64,000 nt of DNA from Myoxocephalus aenaeus (Eukaryota; Chordata; Actinopteri; Perciformes; Cottidae): NCBI GenBank assembly GCA_038501785.1, contig JBAMJR010000009.1:6825001-6889000 (forward strand), given 5' to 3'. The position numbers and the translations under genes are program-made. Below the pieces are notes generated by a model that saw only the letters and a list, made by a program, of their open reading frames with translations, made no database searches and was not told the DNA's origin. Shown one piece after another: positions 33,346-46,699 of this stretch (position 1 is the first letter of the stretch; every line of letters starts with the position of its first letter).

Positions 33346-35440
33346 TTGGTTGAAGCGTTATGGGTCTTCAAAAGCATATGGTCTGGGTAGAACATCAGCT
33401 GCCTGCGCTGTGAACTATAAATTAGCGAAAGCCAGGATACTGCACTAATATTGTCTGGGCCTTTCTTGTCCCCTTGGCACAATGTGAAAAATGTGATACT
33501 GTATGTTTGTTTGTCTTGGGACCGGAGTAAAGGCAATGCTGCTCCTTAAATCTAAGAGGTTTGCTGTCATAGAGAGGGGCGGGGCATGATGTAGTGTACA
33601 CACGGGGAGAACTGTGCAGCATTCACAAGCATTATGAAAGACAATCTGCAGTAGAACTTAGTAGGTGCTTCCAATAAATGTCAATGGACTTCAAATTGTT
33701 TTGCAGCTCATTACAGTGAGGTGCGTAGTAGCAGATACCGGTTTGATGAACTTGGATAGCAAGGCCATATAAATGAAGACACTGGTGTGCTGATGCCTAC
33801 ATGTCAGTGATGACAACTTCCCATCTTTTAAAATGTCTCCATATGTTCATGACCACTGGGTTTGCAGCTGCCGCTCCCTCCACCGCCCCAACATGTTCCT
33901 TATGAACTACGGTTGTGATATTGTTGCTTTAGATCTAATGTTCATGTATGTGTTTGTTTAGATGGGAATAACTCTTCTTGTCGGTGAAAGCATTTAAGGA
34001 TCCATGTTGGGAGAAAGACCTGCCAACATAACTGCATGAAAATGTTCCTCCAAAATAAAAGTGACTACGTTTGAGTTATCTGCCGTCTCCGGCGGTGACT
34101 GCAGACAATACGGCGGGGCTCAATAATAACTCAGGACGGGTACTCACTGGAGCATGTTGAAAGTGATTGTTGCTCTCGGCCTTATTATGTCACGAGGCTA
34201 ACCGCACGCAGCCCTGGAAGCTCACTTTACCCGATAATCAAGTTGTTAAAAGAGGCTCAGTGCAACAAACACGAGTCCCGATGCATCTTAATTCACTGGA
34301 GAGGCGGGGCTGGAATGTTTAAAAGCTTTTTTGAAAAACATTTCACAGTGATAAACTATTTGCATAATTTGGATAATGAATAAGTAGCAGTGCGAAATAA
34401 TCCATCTTCCTTTTAGTGTCTCAGAAACGCACAGGGCTGAGGATCCACCTTGGAAAGCACCTGTCTTTTCCCATTAAAAAGTGTATTTTTCCACATTTAC
34501 CATAATGCTTCGCAATAACAAGAGTGTGTTCTAATGCAACCCTGTAAAAACCACGGCAGATTTGCCCCGTGGTCATAAATTACAAGCAGACAACGGGTGA
34601 TTGCCTCTCAAAGGGAAAACAAGTGGATGAGACAGGTTTAGTGAGAATTATTCAAATGAATTGCTCTTGTTTGCATAGAGAAAGAGGGGATTTTGAAAAG
34701 ATGGGCTGCCGAGAATGGGACCGGTAATTCCTTTTGCAGCCAACATATTTATAGGCACAGGGTTAATTCCCCTTTTCACGGAGAGATGTCAAGACTCCGT
34801 CTGCGCTCCTCCTCTTCCTCACGTCTGCAGGCATCGACGTATGATTGACTGACTCATTCCCAGTATGTATGGAGAATGTAGGGTGCATTCTGTTGAACAC
34901 ACCGCTCGATTGAACTGTGTGATTTACATGTTTTATGTTGCCTTTTATGTCATACGAGAGAAAGACAATAAAACTGTATTGAAGTTAAGATCCCTTCCAA
35001 TGGTGTTTTGGGGGCTTTCAATATGACAATGTCTTGCTCTCTATGTGCCTAGTAACCCATTTAGTGTTGCTTAAAGGCTTGAAAGGGAAATTAATAGACA
35101 GCGTGAATATGCGAAATGCTTTGCCTGCGAATATTATCTCCTTAAAGTGCTTTTATTGTGAAAGGTATGAAAAAAAGCTGTGGATCTGGCCTACACTACC
35201 TTTGTCCAGGTGGAAAGTGGTTCGGGCTTCAGAGGCTCCTTGTTGTTTCATAAATGGGGATGCAACTCAATATCAATAAATTGTTATGTGCAAATTAATC
35301 TTAATTGTAAAATAAGACTTTTTTGATACTATGTAATACTATCCTCTATTTGATACTATCTATTTCATGGTTATCCTCTCTATAGAGTGGAAGTCAACAA
35401 GAGGTACAAATCAGAGATGTAGTGAATTGAAAATGCCCAA
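33346..35440. other. Gene-free stretch, possible conserved noncoding DNA
   Basis: No gene is supported. From about 34080 to 34900 the sequence is balanced in composition and free of recognisable repeats, with several homeodomain-type TAAT words. A possible LINE or SINE tail ('gacaataaaactgtattgaa') ends at 34985. Confidence 0.35.
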
Positions 35441-35522
35441 ATTTGCTATATATATCTATATATATATATAGATATATAGATATATATAGATATAGATATA
35501 TAGATATAGATATATAGATGTA
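35441..35522. repeat. (TA)n / (TAGATA)n low-complexity tract
   Basis: Alternating TATATA and TATAGATA units. Confidence 0.9.
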
Positions 35523-36136
35523 TTATCCGTTTTCTGGAGAGTAAAATCACTAGCTTTCTGCCTGTAACATAATGTTCAAATCTGTGATCGATGGCTCCTA
35601 TGAAGTGCATCTTGGGAGCAGTGGCGGTGCGTCAATAGAGGGCGCTAGGGCGCCGCCCCTCTTAAAATTTTGCGCTGAAAAAAAAAAAAGAAGAAAAAAA
35701 ATATATAATATATACTGTCAAAAAACATTATATACCAAATAATTTAAATAAGAAATATACCGTGTTGACGCGCTAAATGTGTGTGGGAGACCGTAAGCCC
35801 CTGTCAACAACCACTTAAGATATACCAAATATAATATATCGCCATTCATCATCACTGAGAAAAGCCCCTCCCCCTGTCGGGGCGCCGGCCCAATGTGAGT
35901 CTATGGCAGCGAACAAACATTTCACCCTCGTTTTGGCAAGGACAGCTTCTCATTGGCGGATGAAACGTGAATCTTCGGGCGCACAAATCTGCGCCCTAGC
36001 CAATGACATCGTTTCTTATTGCAACGTGGTTGGACTATTCGTCCAATCAGAGACCTTTATCATTCCCTCACATCCCATATAGCTCCCACGTAGCTACGCG
36101 AGCAACACAGCTAGCAGAGACTTTGATTATGTTAGT

Positions 36137-36566
36137 ATGGCGACTGAAAACTCTGTGGTATCTCTATGCGAAACACCTTTCAATCCACGATCAGATGTTG
36201 ACAAGAAGAGGCTGAAAGAGTTGGGACCCGAACGTCCGGATTTAAATATTCAGCAGCAAAGCAGTGACCGCGGGAGGACGTACACCCGGAGCTTCTCCTC
36301 AAGCTACATGCTAACCGGAGCTGCTAGCTGGAGGCTCAGTGTGGAGCAAAGCAGTGGCTCTGAGCAGCCGAGGAAGCGCCGGCTATGAAGGAAGATGAGC
36401 TTGAAGGATTGCTGCAGAGGTGAGTGTCAAAATCAGCAGATGCCTGTGTTAGAGTTTAATGTTTTATCTTTCCCACAGCAGAACACATGTTGGACATTGT
36501 TAGATTTGGGTGGATATCATATCAGGCTATAACTTTATCTAAAATACCAATTCAACCCCCAACAAG

Positions 36567-36637
<71 letters not shown>

Positions 36638-36949
36638 TACAGCCATCAAGGTGGCTCCTGGCCTTTTGTCTATGTTGCTGAGCCATCAAGACACACAAAA
36701 CATAGTTTTTTGTCTGTAGTATGAAGCCTGTTTGTAGTAGATATTTCCCCACAACTTATCTGTCTGTCTCTGTCTCTCTCTCTATATATTTATCTGTAGG
36801 TTATTGACACCATACTTGGACACACCAGGGAACGCTTTGCCTTCAAAGACCACCTCACCAGTGCCACCTTACTGCAGGGCCCCCAGTTTGAATGCTACGT
36901 CAATGTATTCCCTGAAGTTGCTCTGGCCACCACATTGAATGTTTCTTAA
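36137..36949 (+). pseudogene. Internally deleted hAT transposase (TTF/ZMYM-like) remnant
   Basis: The first segment, 36137-36388, begins MATENSVVSLCETPFNPRSD and includes KRLKELGPERPDL and YTRSFSSSY, which resemble the N-terminal region of TTF-type zinc-finger hAT transposases. It ends early (TGA at 36386-36388) because of a one-base difference from copy 2, where the frame runs on to a donor site matching 36420 here. A last segment, 36800-36949, follows an acceptor and reads VIDTILGHTRERFAFKDHL, then ends in TLNVS and TAA. AATAAA follows at 37036. The dimerisation and catalytic core is missing. Confidence 0.65.
36570..36634. repeat. (TG)n microsatellite inside hAT copy 1
   Basis: About 32 TG units. 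The inverted copy has (CA)n at the equivalent place. Confidence 0.95.
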
Positions 36950-37599
36950 ACCATTCTGCTCTGAACCTCTCATGGCCAAAGTTACAGTTTGTTGATAGTT
37001 GTTATTGGACAGTGTTGAGCACTGTGTTTTCTTGAAATAAAGCTTTGTTTTTTAGAATATTCTACTCCAAACCTCTTTTCTTCTCATTGTGGAGTGCTAT
37101 TTAAACCGCACCGCCCAACTGCGCCCCCCCCCAAAAAATAAATGTCACCAGCCGCCACTGCTTGGGAGTCATAATTAACTTCACTGCCTCCATATTTTGG
37201 AGAGTACAAAGGCTTCTTCTTTCGACGATCAAAGAACCAGATCGTTTCCAACGCAGTTGCTCATGTTTTGATGAACCAGTTTAGGCAACACAGACAATTG
37301 GCAAAGTCAGAGACTGAAGGCGGACATATGTGAAGCGAAATGTGAAAATAACTCAAACCCAAAAAAAGCAGCCTGGACTCTTTCCTAAAACCCAATACGC
37401 GGGCTGTAAGCAGAGGAAAACATCTCAAGAGGAGAAACAATTAAACCCTGGCCTTCCCTTATCAGCGAGCAAAAAAATAATAAAAGGTAGAGACTATTTC
37501 TCCACGCTCCCTCTCAAAGATGCACATTTCAAAGCAAGAGCGGCGTCTCAAAAGGAGCTCGCCGTGATCTATAGCTCCATCTCACAGCCAGGAAGGCCG

Positions 37600-37614
37600 T
37601 GTGTGTGTGTGTGT

Positions 37615-37665
<51 letters not shown>
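37600..37665. repeat. Compound (GT)n(CT)n microsatellite
   Basis: About nine GT units followed by about 22 CT units. The long open frames across it on both strands are artefacts of the dinucleotide repeat. Confidence 0.95.
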
Positions 37666-37666
<1 letters not shown>

Positions 37667-40600
37667 CGCGCATCAGTCTGTCACGCGTCGCATTCTGGTA
37701 GAAAATCACAGGTGGTGTTGATATATAGTGGAAATCTATCATCCTCACGCTACACGGTCCTGAGCCGCCCTGCTCCACAAACGCGCAGGTCAATACCCCG
37801 TCTGCTCTACATGGCCACGTCCGGTGGGTTGATTGAGTTGGAGACGGCCCTGAACAGCCAGACTCTCTCACATAACCGCCCTGCCAGTGCTCCGTCAAAG
37901 GCCACGAAGCCGCTGGATCATGAGAAGAGTTTTGTTTGTATCAATTGGACGCCGCGGTTCCCAAACACTTATATGCTTTTGTCAGGGAGTACTTGGAAAC
38001 ATTGTAGAGTTGCGCAACTCATTTCACAAAATAGAAATTATAGACAAAATTATAGACAAAGAATACATGACTTATTTTTACGCTCTAAAAACGTAAAAAA
38101 TACGCAGGCCTTTTACATATTGAAATGTGTCATTGGATGTCTATATATTTAATAAAACTACGGATAAATATAGGAAATTACTTACTGACTGCCAATGAGA
38201 GTATTGCCAAAAGTTCCGCCCTACTGTACCTCTGACAAGTCAATTTAAAAATGGCACAAAAGGTTGCCTACCCCTGGTTGAAAGCAAAGGACACATGATT
38301 GAAGTCGATAACGACAGCAAACATATTGAATAAGCAGTTGAAATAGTGAGCTAAGGTTAATGGACACACGGTTTAAAATGTGTAATTGCTACGCTAAAGA
38401 GGGCTGTCAATGGTCGAACATAGCTAAAAGGAAGCCTTTCACGTTATTAATTTGTGTTTTGCGTTTCCTATTTCATTTAAAAACTCTCCTCCTCTGTTGC
38501 CGCAGACGGCTTCACTTCCTGCCTGCGTGATCGTCGGCCCCGCCCTGATTGTTTCCACCTGTCCATCAGCCCTCGTTATCACCCTCCTGCCACTTGGTCA
38601 TTGGTCATCATTCATTGTAGTCCTTGTCTGCTCTTCCTGAGATTCTGACCAAACTGGCCTAAACATAAGTTACATGTTGTGGGACAAAAAATATCACAAT
38701 ACTCACTTCTATATAATAGATTGTGTTTGACAGCTTCCAGTCAAACACATTTGGTCGATGAAGCCGTACTTAAGTTCATCAACAACAACAAAAAGTCGCC
38801 AAGCTTGTGAACCACTGGTCTGGAAGAGCTTTATTAATATTGGAAGATGAGTATTACACCCAGTTGTATGCAGAACAGTCCAAGTCTGATGCCCTTCATT
38901 TGTTCTTGCGGAGGCAACCTGTGGAGATCCTCGGAGCCCTGCTGGCTGGGAGATGAGCGTGTCCTTCGGGTCAGTTTAGCGCGAGGAGGCAGAGTGTAAT
39001 TATATTTGTGGCGTGGAGTTAGGGGAGGTTCAGGAAGCCGGCTCCGTTGGGGTCGGAGCGTGCTGCTGTGCGGGTGACATGACGGATGGACTTCCTCCCC
39101 CGGCTCCTCGCGTGGATCCCTCAAACTCTCACGGGCCCAGGGAGAGAGGGGGCATCATCTCAGAGACGAATGACCCGCACCTGAAGTCCTGGAGCCACTT
39201 TTATTTCCCTGGCCTGGGCCATCACGTCTTCATCACGCGTCAATTAGCGGCGGCGATAAACGCCTCGCCGCGGTTGCTGTGAAGATGAGCGAGGAAAACT
39301 GTGCGGGCTCCTTTTTTTTTTTTTTAAGCGGAAACCTGGGATTCATTAGCAGAGCCACGGTAGCCCTGACCTGACATTCATACCTCTATATTTAATTATC
39401 TCCACTCTGCAGGGGCGCAGAACTGGCTGAAGCATGTGCTGCATTTTATCAAAGCTGAAACCAGGAACACGGGGTAGGGGGGAGAGCCTGGTTGGATCAA
39501 AAGGGACAGAAAAAAGACTGCCAGGCATCTGGGGTTTGATGTCCTGGACTGGGGTTTGTCCGGAACCTCAGAAACAATGTATTCAATGTAATGGCTTCGT
39601 CAACCCCTTTGTCCACTAGCAGCTGTTTTTCAGGCCGGATCTTGGTTCTGTTGCTGGAGCCTGAGCTGAAGGAGCTTCTGGAGATTCTGCTGTGAATTGA
39701 TTAATCTAATTTTGCATGAAATCAAACCTGATGACAGGCATTATTTAAATACTATAAAATAAATAGCAATGTTTTTTTTTTTACATTGATGGTCTGGTTT
39801 ACTTATGTTGATCCCACAGAGGCATCAGGGTTTCATAACCGGTTCAACGTTCCTCACATTACTTTGAGTCATCGCCGCTTATCACCATGCAGAATGGTCC
39901 CTCTCTGTATTGTATACACACACATGTGAAAATATCATTATATATATATATATATATAGCAGTCCAGCTGCTGCTCTTGTTTGTCTGCCTACCTGCTCCT
40001 TTCTTTTGGTTAGCCTCTGCTGTCTGCTTGCCTGTTGCTGACCTCAGCCTAGAATCGAGGCCAAGTAAGCCTCGCTTTAATCCCTCCTGCTCTGGTTTGC
40101 AGTGCAAACACTGTTGGGTACTTAAGTATATCAAAAAAATGCATCGTCATATTTTAGGAGTTGCTCAAATGTACTGGACATCATTATCTACAACGTCACC
40201 AGTAAAGACAGTAAAATGCACAAAATGTCCCCCTAAAATGAAGTGAGTCAAAGTATAGAAAATGAAAAATACAATTGTACCGACATGAAAACTTGAGTTG
40301 CTTCCCAATCCCTCTACACGTTTCTTATTTCACGGCCACGCTTTGTAATTTAAGTGCAGCTTTAAAGATTCATGCTCTGATTGATGAATGTAGATACAGA
40401 AGTAATAAGCCTATAAAGTCTCATCTTTTTCCCCCACAATTCCTCCCCCTCACACAATCCTTTCTCTATTTCAACATTTAGAGCATCCGGTTCCTTTCAC
40501 TCACATGCCCATTTAAATCTTTGCATTTTAATTGGAATTATATTAGCCCATTTAATGCTGTGTCATTAAAGGTGTATCCATAATTTGACAATAGGATTCA

Positions 40601-41020
40601 TCTTGTTGAAAATGTCTCAGGATGAAATGGAGGAAGGGAGATCGGAGCCGATCAGTGAAGTGTAATATGTCCGGATCATGGTGACACTTGCCCAGAGTCC
40701 GGAGATCCGAATCAAAAATCTTTGATTCGCTATGATCTACATGCACGTTTTGGATCGCAAAACTTAAAAAACACTATACTTACTTGTAAAATCCTCACCT
40801 AAATATCGTTACAGTATTGAAGTGGGAGATAAGCAAATCATCCAAACCATATCATCCAGTGAGAGTTCTCACAACCTGGCAACCCAAAACTAGTGCATAA
40901 CTGCACTATAAAGTATAAGTAAGTGATTTAACACTAATGGCTTTATTAGTGTTGATACATGTTATAATACTTTATACTAAATCACTTCTGACCAAATCAA
41001 TCATTCACTGTACACCGTTG
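37666..41020. other. Gene-free stretch with old repeat ends
   Basis: No coding exon is supported. The text 'ggttgcctacccctg' at about 38261-38276 and 'gtgaaccactg' near 38810 look like right ends of old hAT insertions without clear partners. A (TA)n run lies at 39936-39957. The block 38930-39290 is GC-rich and gives chance open frames. Confidence 0.4.
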
Positions 41021-41039
41021 TTTGTTTGGTTACATCTTG

Positions 41040-41190
41040 CATTACTGTTTTGTTTGTTAATTTCGCTTACATTTTTTGTATGTATTGTGCATTTTTATAT
41101 GTAATATTGCTTTACTTGTATGTATAAATGCTGATGTAACAAAACAATTTCCCCTTGTGGGATTAATAAAGTAACTATCTAACTAAACCG
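41040..41190 (+). mobile_element. LINE 3' tail (teleost, A/T-rich)
   Basis: The ending AATTTCCCCTTGTGGGATTA, then ATAAAGTAACTATCT, is a 3' end seen on many fish non-LTR elements, usually followed by a short ATCT repeat. Only the tail is recognisable. Confidence 0.6.
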
Positions 41191-41199
41191 TTATTAATC

Positions 41200-44100
41200 C
41201 TTTTAATGGTGCTATATTAAAAACTGTTACCCACATGGGAACATATTGGTATTTTTTAGCATAGGGCAATGAGAGCAGCGCTTGGTGTGTTTACAGATTT
41301 CCACGGTGTCGTAGACTCGGCTGCGTGGTCGGAGGCCACTGTTCAATGACGGCCATGTTCGAGTAACGCGAGTCAGTTCAGCCTGGTCTCCTCACCTCTT
41401 CTGTCAAGGCTTTATCCTCATGTGAATCCCACTGAGCTCCCATATGCTTCACCATCTTTGTCAGAGGCTCACGCGGAGGAGCAGTCTGCTGCTAACTGTC
41501 TGAGATCAAAGGCAAACGTCCCGCAGATAGAAGTCGATTAATCCGGGAGAGAGACGGACCACAGCTGAGCTTTGTTTTGTCAGAAGTGGAGAAAAATGGT
41601 GTGAAGTAATTTCATTTCTTACCCACCTTCGGCTTCAAAGTCAGATTTTTTTTTTCTCCCCCTCCTTTCTGATTTGCATCAAAGTAATGATTAACATTAC
41701 TGAAACAGATCTGGGCTGAAATCTCCAAGCCCGACAGAGGAGCTCCGACTGCACCAGCCCTCTAGAAAGTGCTTATCAGCTTCTACCAATTTGAAAAATG
41801 AACTTAACACCAGATGCTTGTGTTTCTCCAAGAAATTAAACGCCTGAACAACAGCCAAAAAAGTCCCTCTTCACCTCTGGACAATAAAGTACTCGCCTTG
41901 CCAAGTACTCTTTGACATTGTACCAGATGCACAAGTCTATCAAATGGTGTTCAAGGACTGCCATGACCATTGGCAGAGCTGGCCAAGAAAGCACTCGGAT
42001 TTTCTCATCTGCCACGGGCCTTTGTGACTTTGAGTGTTAAGAAAAAAGAGCTCGCCCTTCAACTCGAGTGTCCTCGCACTAAGACAGCAGAATGTGACAT
42101 CGTCAGAAATAACTGGATAACCGCTTTTAACACACCTGCTGCGGTTTCAAATCATGTGTTCGTGCTTTGATGTGAAATTTAATAAACCAGTGGCCATCTG
42201 TTTTGCCTGCGGGGACACAAGCTGACCGGATCAAAGACGCAATCGAATCCAATACTGTGGCTTTGTCACTTGTTTGGCGATTTGAGGCAGATACGACACA
42301 GGTATTGCCGACATGAAAGCTTGTTTATGACAAACAGCCTCATTTTTTATGTCTCTGTCTGTATATGAAAAGATTGAACAAGTCAGTTCCAGTAATCCCC
42401 CTCTAACGCCCCCTCGAGCGTGATTAAAAGAAGAAACATTCGACAATCTGTATTCGGAGTTTGTCAGGGCCTCCGCCTCGCCCCAGAAAGCAAAGAGAGA
42501 GAGAGAGAGAAATGATCGATTGCGTTATGCAGCGGACCTTTGTCTTTCTGGCTCCCAGAAATGAAGATAGGCAATCATCCATCAGACCAGCGGCCGCTTC
42601 CCAGGGTGTGAATGTACGATTACATTGCTCTGACTCCATTTATCTGCATACCTCCTATTCAGCAGCGTGGACTCCGCAGTGTGCTACTACCCCCATACCC
42701 CACCAAAAAAGGCAGCCCATAAAATTCCTCACATTCTGTCCCAAATCCTCTTAATGCTATCAATCCTGCTTCCACTCATTCCCCTTCATTGTCTCTTTAT
42801 TTCAGCACTTTCCTGCATGGGGAGGCTTGATTGATTTGGCTTTCAAGGATGGGAGACAGGAAAGTTGGGGGGCTAGGCAAAGTGTTTGGGAGCATCGTAT
42901 AAACTCTGACACAGACAAATGGCTCCGGGCCCGGATCGGATGAATTATTTGACTTTCGGAATACAGCAGAGGCTCCCTTTTCACGCGAGTGGCCTCGTCA
43001 CGCCTTTTCTCCTGCTTGATAATATGGAGACAAGCACATCTGTTTTCCTCTGGCCCGTATCACGTAGCTGGAGCGCATGATGAGTAAACCCACAGCAAAC
43101 CGGTTTAATAAATCACACCTTGAAAGAAATTAATAGATTCATTGTATTATATTTGAGCAGTCAAACGTTTTGGGAAATGTTCTCAGTACACAATCGGATA
43201 TCAATTTCATCCCGTTTTGTCCAGTACGTATGGAGGTCCATTGTCAAGCTGAGCACAAGCTCTGAAAGCAGGTAGAGGCTGTTTGTATGACTCCATTAAG
43301 AAAAACATATTCCCAACAACTCCCAAGGTGTGTTAGTTTAATTGTATCGTGTGTAATACATATAATATGTAACAATGAGCAGTTGGCTAATGTTGTGGGT
43401 CATGTTGTTTTGGCCTAGCAGGTAAAGTGCTAGTGTAGCACGATTAAAAATGAAACAATATGTCCTCCAGAGACAACGCCGAAACACAGCGAATACTGAC
43501 ACATGGCATTTGATACCCACAGACCCTTTAGCATCTGTGAAAGTGATGTGGAATGTCTGAGAAGGTGGGATGGGTTAAACCAACACAGGACTTTGACCCA
43601 GTAGATCACTGTTCATGTCCCGTGTGAAACCAGGTCAACGTTGACTTATTTTAACATGGTTTTGTTACATAAGAAACATACATATTTTACCTACCAAACA
43701 TTTCCTAAACCTAACTAAGTAGTTTGGTTGCATAACCTAAACCTAAAAACTATGTCTATGTTGAAAAGTGTCTGTATTTTCCACGAAAATGTGAGTCTAT
43801 TATGAAAAGACTAACGGGCGGAAACTCACACGCCATTCCTGACACTTTTAAAAGTGATGCTGAAGGTACTGAGACAATCATAGTTGAAGCGTAGGTCTAA
43901 CCCGAGTCGGGAGTGAAAATGTGTTGTCTAACATCGCCAACGTCTAAGAACACCTTGTATAGACATATTAGACGGGGCATTGTGGATATAGAGGCAGTTA
44001 GTCTGGCCAATAGTGGTGTGCAAACTGCAACATTGTAAAAGGTACAAAATCCAGGTTGGATTTTTGACTAATGTGTTCTCAGATGATAATTTCCCAATAG

Positions 44101-46540
44101 TCCATAAGGGTTAGTATGGGTTTTGAAGTGCCTTCACCCAATGTCAACTGGGATTAGATCCACCCTCAAATCCTGCATATTTGAGTGATATAGATCTCCT
44201 CATCTTTGTCTGATTAAGACCCAGAAACAAGTTATTTTCCCAAAACAAAAGACTGCTTCAGTAAAAACTATTTCAGAACCTAAAGTGGATTAAAGTCTGC
44301 TATATTTTCTCTAACTGCTGTCCCAAAACGACAGTGGGTTCACGTAATTCACGTTCCTCGCTGACAAGATTGAACAACTGCTCCTCTAAAGCTCCAGCAC
44401 ATTTGCAGCCTCAGCCAGCGAATGACGGAACGGAGGGAATATAAAGTCCTCTGTCTGCAAACACAGTTCGAGTTTGCCTTGTTATAACATCGCAGTGGCA
44501 CTGATTAACACCATGTGCAGATTAGTCGGTCAGAGCTGAGAGGCGGCTGAGAGTCACACTGCGGGACAGGGACTTGGGGGGCAATTAACAGCATTGACAC
44601 CATTTTGGCGGGGCTTTCATTGAGAAGTCCCAATAGCTCTCCCTCACTAATCCCCTGCAAGATTTCCATTTTTAATGAACTTCATTTATTTTTGTTACGA
44701 CCGCTTAAACATTTCAACAGGGCTTTTTTTTTTTCTTCTTCTTTTTTGTTGTTGTCGTCGTCGCCCATTGGAAGAGACTTAACTTGATGTGTTTCACATA
44801 ATTGACGGAACAGGCCTCAGCCGAAATAATTTCTGACCCAATCCAGAAATGAGGCACAGACGGCAGACTACATAACCACGTATATAACCGATGTGCTCAG
44901 ACAAGAACAGGAAGTGTAGAATGAGAGCAACCTGCACAAACAGTGGATCTTTTACTCACTTTTTGCTCCATCCCCATACATTTTAAGGCAGAAAACTCTC
45001 CAGTGGCCCTCCTCCTCTCCATATCCTATCAAATGGTGATATGTGTGAAGTGTTGCAGGTGGCGGGTCTGAGGGTCACTTCATTAATGCTAAGTATTAGA
45101 AATATGCAGCAAGTGGAGTGGGAGGAACACTGATTACCTGAGGTGAGGCTAATGGCTTCGGAAGCAACAATTGTCTAACCTCTGCATCTTGATTAATTTG
45201 GTCCTCCTGCACTGTGCGACCTCACTTGACACTCTCTGAATGAATAATTGCCTGTAGTGAAACGCATAAAAGTGTCTTTTAATTACTTCATTTTATAAAT
45301 GCTCAATAGCCTCTATATGCTGCAGCCCACACTTGTTTTTTAGATTGTACTGCCACATTTGTATTTATTTGTGTAACAGGGGTTCAAGGCAGGTGTTTTT
45401 TTTTTTTTTAAGGAATGGTTTAACATTCTCGGCAGTATGCTTTTTCAGCTTTCTGCCTAAAAGTAAGATGGTTACCAAACTCATGTCTGCACTCATCTGC
45501 GTCAATGTTACAGTCAGAGCAACTGTCAGTGACAGTGTAACAAATTTTACCGTGACACGGTAAAAAGAGTCAACACTGTTCCTGTGTGACACCAAGTCAA
45601 CATTTAACCTTAGTTTTGTTACATAACTTCCATACTTTACTAACCACAGTTACATACAAACATTGTTATTTTATGTATAACAAAGATACTCATTATGACC
45701 AAAAAACGTGATCTTAAGCTAAGCTTTGTTGCGCAAGTAAAGTAGATAACGAGGATGGGTTTGGTCTGAGTTAGAGCGCCCAAAGTAGGGGTATGTGAAA
45801 TGGGGTGGGGGAGGGGAGGGACCCTTGCCGTTGCATCACAAGTTGATCTGTAGTTTAAGTGAAAGTAACAAGCGCTTTTGGTCGTCTAGGATTTTACAAA
45901 GATCCTCGATTGTTTTTTTTTAAATTCTACATTTGAGTATATATCTTACCTGCCAAATCAAATTGTTTGTTTCTTTGTAATGCATTTACTACTTGCATGA
46001 AGGCCGTGAATATGACATGAGTTAACAGTTAATTACGATCCCTCCTCAGCATCACAGAGGTTGTTTTTTGTGGTATTGCCATTTACACTCGTCGTCTTCT
46101 TGCCTCTTCACAGGATATTTAGTTTGTATGCCCTCTGGTGTTTCAGGAAAACAATGCAACAGCGCTCCGAGCATGAACGCCTTTGCGTGCGCTCGGAGCT
46201 GGCGCGCCATCTGCTGAGGCTCACGAGTGTGGCTTCGGGGACCGACTAGGTGATTCCCTGTTTCCAGTCTCTGCGCTAAGCTACGCTCACTGGTTGCTTC
46301 CCATCTGATGATAGCTGGTTCACACTGCTTTCTACACGGGAAACCGATAGGCCTGAGGCTGAGGGGGAAAGTGCAGCACAAAGTTCATATCTGTTTTGCA
46401 CTCTCCTCAACAAAGTGAACATAGAAGTGATGTGTTCGGCCACAACAACAGTGGTTATTTCCATTAACGTCGGCAAGACCACACCTGTGGATAGAAGCAG
46501 AGGAATGAATGTTTTCTGTCTGAGTCTGGTGGTTCGTATA
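41200..46540. other. Gene-free stretch, candidate conserved noncoding elements
   Basis: No exon is supported. At 41671-41693 an octamer ATTTGCAT is followed by TAATGATTA, a paired homeodomain-type site. The blocks 43590-43790 and 45570-45740 share words ('gtgaaaccaggtcaac'/'gtgacaccaagtcaac', 'gttttgttacataa') and are probably two copies of a degenerate repeat. An (AG)n run lies at 42490-42512. Confidence 0.4.
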
Positions 46541-46573
46541 GTTGGTCGTTATGCTGTGTTATTTTATTGAACA

Positions 46574-46579
<6 letters not shown>

Positions 46580-46618
<39 letters not shown>
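46580..46618. repeat. (TA)n microsatellite
   Basis: About 18 TA units in an AT-rich stretch (46560-46690). Confidence 0.95.
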
Positions 46619-46699
46619 GAAAAATTATATATATTTAATTATTATAAATTATTATACATTTTGTATTATCATTATTATTATTTTATTTTTCTTCTTCTT

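Larger units (their letters stand above)
35619..37160 (+). mobile_element. hAT element copy 1, 1542 bp, with 8-bp TSD
   Basis: The ends are CAGTGGCGG and CCGCCACTG. The target duplication CTTGGGAG is exact at 35611-35618 and 37161-37168. Nearly the same element lies in the opposite orientation at 58495-60002, including a GT microsatellite at the same internal place. It keeps a first coding exon and a last coding exon of a transposase-type gene but lacks the catalytic middle, so it is an internally deleted derivative. Confidence 0.95.

Noticed and set aside
37330..38152. Overlapping open frames on both strands near a CT/GT repeat
   Set aside because: They contain (SL)n, (RE)n or (CV)n runs from the microsatellite and nothing recognisable outside it.
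38834..39282. Open frames on both strands in a GC-rich block
   Set aside because: They lack stop codons because of composition; there is no domain or splice context.
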